Assembly: GCA_003157225.1 (NCBI GenBank)
Contig: PMIZ01000292.1
Span: forward strand, 1 to 9,069
Source of the DNA: Actinomycetota bacterium
GTDB taxonomy: Bacteria > Actinomycetota > Thermoleophilia > RBG-16-64-13
DNA length: 9,069 bases
Direction of reading: 5' to 3'
Below, in pieces: positions 1 to 6,775 of this stretch; the stretch's first letter is position 1, and every line of letters begins with the position of its first letter. The notes under the pieces were generated by a model that saw only the letters and a program-made list of their open reading frames with translations, did no database searches and was not told the origin of the DNA. The translations under genes and the position numbers were made by a program.

Positions 1-3000
1 GGTGGTGACAAGATCGCGTCCACCAAGACCATCACGGTCACCCGGATGGACTGGGCGACAGGGTCCAGCACCATGATGGCGGGGTCGGTGGCCATGTTCA
101 ACACCGATTACTGGGGAACCGACTATCGTTCGCCGGTGGGCACAAATATCCCCGACACGACCGCCTACCAGATCTTCGACTACTGTGCGTTGTCCATCAT
201 GGCCGGCACGGGTGGCGCCACCATCTCGGTAGACGCCGACAACGACGGAAGCTTCGCGAGCACAGGCGATCTAAACAACGTACACCTGAACGAGGGACAG
301 ACCGCCTGGGTCACCAATGTCCATGTCGGTGCTCACGTCGTCTCGGACAATCCGGTGCAGGTGGACCTGTTCAACGGTCGCATCGGCTCCAACTACATGA
401 GCCGCGACACTCCTCTGCTGCCGACCAACCTGTGGTCGAGCAGCTACTACACTCCGGTGTCCACTGTGACAACCGCCCAAAGCATCCTCGGGGCCGACAC
501 ATGTGTCTGGCTTTACAACCCGGATAGAGTAAACGACATCACAGTCAACTACGTATATCGGTCGAATGGGTCGTTGATCACGCCTCTAACCGCGACAGTT
601 ACCCATGGAAGCTACGCGCGGGTAGTCGTATCTCAGAACCCCGCCTCGGCGGGCACGGGAGCCCACTTTTACACCTCGGGCGCACCGTTCTGCGCCTTCT
701 CCACCACGAACACCAACGATCCGACCATTACCGGGGGCAACTACCTCGGGAACCAGGCTTGGGACTGGGGCTACACGCTGATCCCCCAAAGCTCGCTGAC
801 CACCGAGGCGCTCGTGGGCGTCGGCCTTGGGCGAGATCCCGCCGATACCGCGGACCATCCACTCGAGAACGCCAATCCGTTTTGGGTTACGCCGGTGGGG
901 AACGGCAACACAGCCACCACGGTCTATGTGGACTACGACAGTGACCCGACCACGGGACCGCTCGTCGATCCCAACGGCAACCACTACGACATCGCCTACA
1001 GCCTGAGGGAACTTGATCAGGGGAAGATCTATGCTTCGTGCGACCTGGACGCCACCAGTTCGGCGACAACCGGAACCAGCACGGCAACCAACCTGTCTTG
1101 GACGCACACTACCGGCACGGGGGCGAACCGGCTGCTGCTGGTGGCTGTGGCGATCGCGAATGACAGCGGCAATAATCGCACGGTGAGTAGTGTCACCTAC
1201 GGGGGGACGAGCCTGACCCAAGTTGGGTCTAGCGTCGCCGCGACGAGCGGCACGCCCCGGCCGCGCACCGAGATCTGGGCTCTGGCCAACCCGAGCTCAG
1301 GCTCGAATACGGTGTCAGTGACCATCAGCGGCGCCCGCGCGTTCGCCGCCAGTGCAACCACATTCACCGGGGTGGACGTCTCGAACGGGACCACCTCGGC
1401 GCTGGGTACCTATGCTACGGGTACGGGCACCTCTGGCACAACCGCCACCGCCAGCCTTTCCACCACTGGTGGGGAGATGCTCTACGACGTCGTAGGCACC
1501 GAAAGCACCAGCGCGACCCCGGGGGCGATCACGCCGGGAACCGGACAGACCCAACTCTGGACGCAGGCCCCCTACTCAGGGGGCCGCTACCTCAGGGCGG
1601 CGGGCAGTGTCATCATCGGTAGCAACATGACCCAATCCGTCACCGAGACCTGGACTGGGTCGACTGCCTGGGCCATCGGCGCCGTCCCGATTGTTCCCCT
1701 CAAACGCGACCAGACGGGGATCCTGGCCTACACCCTCGACCCCAACGTCAAGCTGGCGGCGGCCTGGGGAGAAGACCCGCTGCCCTCCACCGCCGGTGAG
1801 CCCGGTCTGGATGATGGCATGAGTGTGAATCCCGCACCTGAGTTCAGCAACGGCAAGTACAGCAGCCTCACCGTCGACGCCGACGGCGACGGGTACATCA
1901 GTCCCGGGGACACGCTCCTTTACACCATCGACGTTCAAAACGTCAGCCGCCTGGCACTCCCGAACGTCATCGTACGCGACTCGATACCGGCCGGCACAAC
2001 ATATGTCTCAGGCAGTACCTACCTGGGTTCGACCCAGATCCCGGATGACACCACTGGCACTCCGTTCCCCTTGGACACCGACGGCACGAATGACGGCAAG
2101 AACATCGGCACCATTGCCAAGGGGGCGTCGGCCACAGTGACGTTCAGGGTAGTAATCAACAGCTACGCCAACCTGGGCGGTCTCACGAACATACTGAACA
2201 CCGGGTCGGTCCAGGCCCTTAGCACCAAGATCTTCATGAAGGACAACACCACCTACCTCCGCGGCCGGATGGGTGACCTCGTGTGGTGGGACCAAAACGG
2301 CAACGGCATCCAGGACGCCGGTGAGGGGGGCGTGGCCGGAGTCACCGTGCGCCTGCTCACCAGCGCCGGCGCCGCGGTCCTGGACGACCTCGGCCAGCCC
2401 ATTACCGCGGTGACAGACGACAATGGCCTGTACGACTTCAAAGGGCTCTACTCCAGCTCCTACATGGTGGAATTCGTCGCGCCTTCGGGCACGAAGTTCG
2501 CGGGCCAGGGGCAGGGAGGGAACCGTGCCCTCGACAGCGACGCCAACGCGACGACGGGTCGCACGGCAGTCGTCGCCCTGGGCGGTGGGCAGCGAAATGT
2601 CGACGAGGACGCCGGGTTGGTGCTGACCACGCCCACGCGGGCGGTGGTCGGATCCTTCAACGCCTACCTTCAGGACAACAAGGTGGTTGTCAACTGGCAG
2701 ACGCTGAGCGAGATCGGTACGGCCGGATACTTCCTTGAACGGCAGACCGATTCGTCCGTTGGTTGGGTGCGCATCAACTCCAAGATCGTGCCGGCGCTCG
2801 CCGAATCGCCCAGCGGTGGCTACTACTCGGTTGTCGATGAGACTGCCCTGCCTGGACAAGCCTATACCTACCGGCTGATAGAGGTTGAAACTCGCGGCGC
2901 TCTCCGGCGCTACGGCCCGTATGATGTGACGGCTACCGAGCCCATGCCTAGCAGCGAAGCGGCCAACGTCATCGCAAGTGGCGAGAACGCCGCGCGTGTT

Positions 3001-5136
3001 CCGAAGACGCCCAAACGTCTCAACATGTGGGCGTCAGGATCGCCCCAGGGACTGGTCTATCCAGTGGCGTCCAGGTCCGACCGGCTGCGCATCGAGGTGG
3101 TCAAGTCAGGCCTCTATCGCATCGACGTGGCAGACATCAAAGCCGGCCTGGGTCTCTCAGATCAGATGGTCCGGCTCTACATCCGCAACCAGGGCCTGAT
3201 GTTGACGAACCAAGGCAAGACGGTATCGTACCTGCCGGCCGCCGACTTCTCGGCGATCTACTTCTACGCCGAGGCGATCGACAGCATCTATACCTCCTCA
3301 AATGTCTACTGGCTGAGTGCGGGCAGCGGTGCCACCATGGCCACCTTCAAAGGCGGCACCTCCACGGCCGGCCCGGAGACCACGTTCATCGACACCTTGC
3401 ACGTGGAGCAGAACCTCCAGGACATGCCGGCTTTGTTCCACGACCCTGAGGCCGATATCTGGCTCTGGGACTACTTGGTCGCGGGGGGTGATGTGCCGGG
3501 CCTGGATTCGAAAATCATTAGCGTAGATGCTCCGGACGCGGTGCAAGGCGTGACGCTGGCGGTCTCCCTGCAGGGCATGTCGACCGACAACGAACATCAT
3601 GTGCAGGTGAGCCTGGACCATAAGGTTCTGGGAGTCGCGTCGTGGAGCGGGGTTACCGCCTATCGGGCGAGCTTCCCAATACCGGCGGATACCCCCCTCA
3701 TGTCCACCGACAACCCGGTGGAGATCGAGGCCTTGCCCGATAGCAGTGTCGATTACTACAGTATGGTGGGCATCGACTCCCTGGATCTCACCTACCAGCG
3801 TGCCACGAACGCCGTCAAGGACCAGCTGCAGCTGGCAGGTCTGGCTACTGGACAGGTGAAGGTGGGCGCGCTCAGCTCCGCCGGCGCCTGGGTGTTCGAC
3901 ATTACCACCCCGGTCGTGCCCACAGTGGTCCGTGCTTTGGACAGCGGTGGCGGCGCGGGATCCGCTTGGGTGACGTTCATGGCCTACCAAGGGAAGAAGT
4001 ACCTAGTCGCTACTCCTCAAGGAGCTCTTCGTCCCCAATCGATCACGGCGACTTCGTCACCGGCACTGGCGACGGGGTACGCGATGGCCGACTATGTGGT
4101 GATAACCACCGACGCGCTCTATGACTCTGCCGTGCGTCTTGCCACGTACCGTGCGAAACAAGGACTCAAGACCAAGGTAGTCACCACTACGCAGATCTAC
4201 GACGCGTTCAACTACGGCATTGCCAGTCCACATGCTATCCAGAGCTTCATCGCCTTCGCCACGACCAGATGGGGTATTCCTCCACGCTACGTCGTGCTGG
4301 CAGGGGAGGGGAGCTACGACTACAAGAACTACACGGGGAAGGGCGACTCTTTGGTTCCGCCTTTGATGACCGACAGCGCGTCATCGGGTCTGGCCGCGTC
4401 TGACGTGTTGCTGGCCGATGTCAACAACGCGGACGGAGTGCCCGAAGTTGCGCTCGGCCGGATCCCGGCCCTCACGACTTCGGACCTCGACGATGCTCTC
4501 GCCAAGATCCGCGCCTACGAGGCGACGGCCGGCGGTGTTTGGCAGCAGTCGCTGCTCTTCGCCGCGGACAATGCTGACGAGGGTGGGGATTTCCCCGTGT
4601 GCAGCGACGCCCTTGCCGCGAGACTCCCTGCGGGCCTGAACGTGAGCAAGGCGTACCTAGGCCAGCTGAGTCTCAGTGACGCTCGTGCGGCCCTATTGGG
4701 AAGCTTCGCGGGCAGCACTCTGCTCGTCGACTACGTGGGTCATGGTGGCTTCGACCAAATGGCTTTCGAAGGTCTGTTGACGAACGCCGACGTGCCCACG
4801 CTGGGCTCGAGCTCGTCACTGCCCATAGTGACGGCACTTACCTGCGAAATGGGGGACTACGGCTTGCCCGGAAGCGACAGTCTGGCAGAGGCCCTTGTCA
4901 AGCGTGCGGGCGCTGGCGCCATCGCCGTCCTGGCGCCGTCGGCTTGGGAAGACAACAACGATTCGGTGCACTTGGGCGGCTTCTTGATGGACAATCTGTT
5001 CGGTGGGTCCCGCCAGGTCGTGCTGGGCGACGTGATTCGCGCTTCTTACAAAACCGCGGCGTTGGCCGGAGTGCCTGTGCAGGTGCTCCGCACGTACAAC
5101 CTGCTGGGCGATCCCGCGCTCAAGGTGAAGTGGTAG
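1..5136 (+). CDS. Large multidomain surface protein with C-terminal C25 (gingipain-type) cysteine peptidase, 5' partial
   Basis: The reading frame is open from base 1. The ATG at 46 is an internal methionine, so the N-terminus and any signal peptide lie outside the window. Residues are numbered from base 1 (1711 in all). Residues 1-350 are beta-rich surface modules. Residues 351-568 look like an inserted beta domain (W367, then NRLLLVAVA). Residues 619-741 resemble a DUF11 repeat. Residues 755-875 are SdrD B-like (GDLVWWDQNGNGIQDAGE). Residues 879-982 are fibronectin-like (VVNWQTLSEIGTAGYFLER). Residues 1027-1118 match the beta region commonly found before C25 domains (GLYRID, YFYAEAID). Residues about 1355-1711 are the C25 peptidase, with H1581 in YVGHGG and C1615 in TALTCEMGDYG as the likely catalytic pair. 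The protein ends at NLLGDPALKVKW, the usual end of the peptidase domain, with no LPXTG, type IX or PEP-CTERM sorting tail. Family knowledge suggests an exported endopeptidase. Its specificity is not visible. The stop abuts the next ATG, which suggests co-translation with the RiPP-like cassette. Confidence 0.9.
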   Translation, partial: GGDKIASTKTITVTRMDWATGSSTMMAGSVAMFNTDYWGTDYRSPVGTNIPDTTAYQIFDYCALSIMAGTGGATISVDADNDGSFASTGDLNNVHLNEGQTAWVTNVHVGAHVVSDNPVQVDLFNGRIGSNYMSRDTPLLPTNLWSSSYYTPVSTVTTAQSILGADTCVWLYNPDRVNDITVNYVYRSNGSLITPLTATVTHGSYARVVVSQNPASAGTGAHFYTSGAPFCAFSTTNTNDPTITGGNYLGNQAWDWGYTLIPQSSLTTEALVGVGLGRDPADTADHPLENANPFWVTPVGNGNTATTVYVDYDSDPTTGPLVDPNGNHYDIAYSLRELDQGKIYASCDLDATSSATTGTSTATNLSWTHTTGTGANRLLLVAVAIANDSGNNRTVSSVTYGGTSLTQVGSSVAATSGTPRPRTEIWALANPSSGSNTVSVTISGARAFAASATTFTGVDVSNGTTSALGTYATGTGTSGTTATASLSTTGGEMLYDVVGTESTSATPGAITPGTGQTQLWTQAPYSGGRYLRAAGSVIIGSNMTQSVTETWTGSTAWAIGAVPIVPLKRDQTGILAYTLDPNVKLAAAWGEDPLPSTAGEPGLDDGMSVNPAPEFSNGKYSSLTVDADGDGYISPGDTLLYTIDVQNVSRLALPNVIVRDSIPAGTTYVSGSTYLGSTQIPDDTTGTPFPLDTDGTNDGKNIGTIAKGASATVTFRVVINSYANLGGLTNILNTGSVQALSTKIFMKDNTTYLRGRMGDLVWWDQNGNGIQDAGEGGVAGVTVRLLTSAGAAVLDDLGQPITAVTDDNGLYDFKGLYSSSYMVEFVAPSGTKFAGQGQGGNRALDSDANATTGRTAVVALGGGQRNVDEDAGLVLTTPTRAVVGSFNAYLQDNKVVVNWQTLSEIGTAGYFLERQTDSSVGWVRINSKIVPALAESPSGGYYSVVDETALPGQAYTYRLIEVETRGALRRYGPYDVTATEPMPSSEAANVIASGENAARVPKTPKRLNMWASGSPQGLVYPVASRSDRLRIEVVKSGLYRIDVADIKAGLGLSDQMVRLYIRNQGLMLTNQGKTVSYLPAADFSAIYFYAEAIDSIYTSSNVYWLSAGSGATMATFKGGTSTAGPETTFIDTLHVEQNLQDMPALFHDPEADIWLWDYLVAGGDVPGLDSKIISVDAPDAVQGVTLAVSLQGMSTDNEHHVQVSLDHKVLGVASWSGVTAYRASFPIPADTPLMSTDNPVEIEALPDSSVDYYSMVGIDSLDLTYQRATNAVKDQLQLAGLATGQVKVGALSSAGAWVFDITTPVVPTVVRALDSGGGAGSAWVTFMAYQGKKYLVATPQGALRPQSITATSSPALATGYAMADYVVITTDALYDSAVRLATYRAKQGLKTKVVTTTQIYDAFNYGIASPHAIQSFIAFATTRWGIPPRYVVLAGEGSYDYKNYTGKGDSLVPPLMTDSASSGLAASDVLLADVNNADGVPEVALGRIPALTTSDLDDALAKIRAYEATAGGVWQQSLLFAADNADEGGDFPVCSDALAARLPAGLNVSKAYLGQLSLSDARAALLGSFAGSTLLVDYVGHGGFDQMAFEGLLTNADVPTLGSSSSLPIVTALTCEMGDYGLPGSDSLAEALVKRAGAGAIAVLAPSAWEDNNDSVHLGGFLMDNLFGGSRQVVLGDVIRASYKTAALAGVPVQVLRTYNLLGDPALKVKW

Positions 5137-5430
5137 ATGAACGCTCCAAGGAGCAAATCCTCAGTGGTGCAACGCGATGTGGCCGGGGAGACCTTCCTGG
5201 TGCCGATCCATGGCCACATCGCCGACTTGCAGGAGCTCTTCGTGTTGAACGAGGTTGGACGGTATCTGTGGGACCGGCTGGATGGCGCGACCTGCATCGA
5301 GGACCTGGTGGCATGCATCGTCGCCGAGTTCGAGGTGGGCGAGACGCAGGCGCGGCAGGACGCAGAGGCGTTCTTGGAGCAGCTCGCACAAGCTGGTCTG
5401 ACGGAAGAGCAAACCAGGCCGGCAGGCTGA
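5137..5430 (+). CDS. PqqD family peptide-binding protein (RiPP recognition element)
   Basis: This 97-residue protein has the size and pattern of stand-alone PqqD proteins. A short beta hairpin region (residues 10-32, ETFLVPIHGH) is followed by the typical helix-turn-helix stretch LNEVGRYLWDRLDG (37-50), then an ATCIEDLV segment and an acidic C-terminal helix ending in FLEQLAQAGL. Members of this family bind the leader of a ribosomally made peptide and present it to a partner radical SAM enzyme in the cytoplasm. That role fits here because a radical SAM/SPASM gene begins only 2 bases after its stop. The start ATG follows the TAG of the peptidase gene with no gap. AAGGTG at 5122-5127 may serve as a ribosome binding site about 9 bases upstream, inside the peptidase gene. 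The family call is firm; the identity of the bound peptide (the product of 6541-6735) is inference. Confidence 0.88.
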   Translation: MNAPRSKSSVVQRDVAGETFLVPIHGHIADLQELFVLNEVGRYLWDRLDGATCIEDLVACIVAEFEVGETQARQDAEAFLEQLAQAGLTEEQTRPAG

Positions 5431-5432
5431 AG

Positions 5433-6557
5433 ATGGATTGCGACGCTGGTGTCACGCTCGGTTCTTCTGACCACCTGAAGCGGATCCTTGCCCGGGTGGA
5501 GCGCGAGCGTGTGCCCGTGAGCGGGACCTTCGACCTTACGTATCGCTGCAACTACCGCTGCGTGCACTGCTACGCGGGCCACCTCACCGGCCAGTCTCTG
5601 GCACGGGCTGCCGAGATGAGCACGACACAGGTCATCGATTTGCTAACAGCCGCTGCCGATGCCGGCTGCCTTCTCCTCCTGCTCTCCGGGGGTGAACCGC
5701 TACTGCGGCAGGACTTCTCCGAGGTCTACACGGCCGCGAAGAAGCTTGGCCTGATCGTCAGCGTCTTCACCAACGCGAGCCTGGTGAGGGAGCCGCATCT
5801 TGAGGCTTTCGCGCAGTTTCCCCCTCATATGGTGGAGGTGAGTGTCTACGGGGCTACTCAGGCGACCTACGAGAGGGTGACCGGAGTGCCGGGCTCCTTC
5901 CGCCGAGCTCGCGCCGGCATCGATCGGCTGCTCGACCGGGGTGTGCGAGTCGGTATCAAGACCATGATCCTGCGCGACAACGTGGGCGAGATAAGCGCGC
6001 TCGAGGCGTGGGCTCGTGATCTTCAGGTTCCGTTCCGCGTCGATCCGCTGGTCACCCCGCGCTTGAACGGCGATCTGTCTCCGCTGGAGCAACGCGTGGA
6101 TCCGTCGCTGGCAGCGGAGCTGGAGATGGGCAGAGAGGAGGTCAGGGCTGGAATAGCGAAGTTTCTGAGCGCACACGAGCGTGGTGGCTCGGAGGACGTG
6201 ATCACCGATGATCGTCTGTACCGATGTGGTGCGGGGACGGGAAGCTTTCACATCGATCCGCGTGGCCTCATGCACCCCTGTTTGATGAGTACCGCAATCG
6301 CGTACAATGCAATTAGTAGTGGTTTTGCCGATGCGTGGAAGGCGGTGAAGGCGGAAGTCGATCAGGCGACGTGGGACGCGACAAGCGCATGCGCCAAGTG
6401 TTCCAGTATTCTGCTCTGTGGCTACTGCCCCGCCCTTTTCCATTTGGAGGACGCGTCTCCCTCCCGACCACCGGAGTACTTGTGCCGGTTGGGTGAGAGC
6501 AGGCTCCGTGTTGTCGGCAAGCAGAGACCGGAGGTGTCTCGTGTCGGGTCAAGCTAG
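5433..6557 (+). CDS. Radical SAM/SPASM peptide-modifying enzyme
   Basis: This 374-residue protein has the radical SAM motif CNYRCVHC (C39, C43, C46) that holds the AdoMet-binding 4Fe-4S cluster, followed by SGGEP (85-89), the usual AdoMet contact. The C-terminal part carries SPASM-type cysteines for auxiliary clusters: C265, C283, C320, C323, C329, C332 and C351. The CGYC pair has a CX2C spacing where many SPASM enzymes have CX3C. Related SPASM enzymes install thioether, C-C or epimerised links in peptides; which chemistry applies here cannot be read from the sequence. The ATG at 5433 was chosen because it lies 2 bases after the PqqD stop and gives a family-typical N-terminus. The frame is open further upstream (to 4944), but that stretch overlaps the peptidase and PqqD genes and does not look like protein. 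No strong ribosome binding site is visible, so translation is probably coupled to the PqqD gene. The last 17 bases overlap the precursor peptide gene. Confidence 0.93.
   Translation: MDCDAGVTLGSSDHLKRILARVERERVPVSGTFDLTYRCNYRCVHCYAGHLTGQSLARAAEMSTTQVIDLLTAAADAGCLLLLLSGGEPLLRQDFSEVYTAAKKLGLIVSVFTNASLVREPHLEAFAQFPPHMVEVSVYGATQATYERVTGVPGSFRRARAGIDRLLDRGVRVGIKTMILRDNVGEISALEAWARDLQVPFRVDPLVTPRLNGDLSPLEQRVDPSLAAELEMGREEVRAGIAKFLSAHERGGSEDVITDDRLYRCGAGTGSFHIDPRGLMHPCLMSTAIAYNAISSGFADAWKAVKAEVDQATWDATSACAKCSSILLCGYCPALFHLEDASPSRPPEYLCRLGESRLRVVGKQRPEVSRVGSS
6530..6534 (+). promoter_or_regulatory. Ribosome binding site GGAGG that decides the precursor GTG start
   Basis: An exact GGAGG lies within the 3' end of the radical SAM gene, 6 bases before the GTG at 6541. 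An earlier in-frame GTG at 6535 directly abuts this site and is too close to use. No other start in the cassette has so strong a site, which points to real and relatively strong translation of the small peptide gene. Confidence 0.75.
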
Positions 6558-6735
6558 ATCTCACGAAGGCCGAGAGAAGGCGGGGCGCCGCTCATACGAG
6601 GCTCCGCGGTTGGCACGCGTGGACCTCGAGGCCGAGGAAGTGCTTGCGATTGGCTGCAAGATGCCGCGGCGCAGCTCGGCCTTCGGCTCTGCTTCCAACT
6701 GCCTTGTCAGGGCTTGCGCCGCCGCTGGATCGTGA
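6541..6735 (+). CDS. Candidate RiPP precursor peptide, 64 aa, three cysteines
   Basis: The gene starts at a GTG 6 bases after GGAGG and overlaps the radical SAM gene by 17 bases in another frame. The peptide has a charged N-terminal half (residues 1-33, rich in Arg, Glu and Lys) containing YEAPRL (19-24) and LEAEEVL (29-35), which looks like a leader. A C-terminal half follows, beginning near GCKMP (38-42), with C39, C54 and C59 and a small-residue tail ACAAAGS. A Tyr-x-x-Pro element followed by an acidic or hydrophobic helix and a cysteine-rich end is typical of peptides modified by PqqD/radical SAM systems. I do not recognise the exact family. Context supports it strongly: it sits between the radical SAM gene and the kinase-like gene on the same strand, where any real gene would have to be this one. 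No Gly-Gly leader cleavage site is evident. The likely product is a cysteine-crosslinked peptide, but the modification is inference. Confidence 0.8.
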   Translation: MSGQARSHEGREKAGRRSYEAPRLARVDLEAEEVLAIGCKMPRRSSAFGSASNCLVRACAAAGS

Positions 6736-6745
6736 CCCGTCAGGC

Positions 6746-6769
6746 GCCGGCCCCATCGGGACGACCGGC
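6746..6769 (+). other. Possible RNA hairpin between precursor and kinase genes
   Basis: GCCGG at 6746-6750 pairs perfectly with CCGGC at 6765-6769, and a nested CCC/GGG pairing (6751-6753 with 6758-6760) can form in the loop. It lies in the 40-base gap after the peptide stop and just before the kinase start. No T-run follows, so it is not a standard terminator. It could stabilise the upstream message or reduce kinase translation, but in GC-rich DNA a hairpin of this size may arise by chance. Confidence 0.35.
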
Positions 6770-6775
6770 AACGTG

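Noticed and set aside
2008..2859. Long minus-strand ORF (283 codons) opposite the surface protein
   Set aside because: The plus strand here clearly encodes DUF11, SdrD B-like and fibronectin-like modules. The antisense translation is His/Arg/Gly-rich without a recognisable domain, as expected in GC-rich DNA. The same holds for the minus-strand ORFs at 586-1221 and 3298-3990.
4944..5432. Upstream extension of the radical SAM frame (long ORF starting at 4944)
   Set aside because: It overlaps the end of the C25 peptidase and the whole PqqD gene, and its translation is Arg/Gly-rich with no domain. The ATG at 5433 gives a normal radical SAM N-terminus.
6418..6540. Longer start for the precursor frame (105-residue ORF)
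   Set aside because: The extra 41 residues overlap the SPASM region in another frame and look like a shadow translation. The GGAGG at 6530-6534 places the start at GTG 6541.
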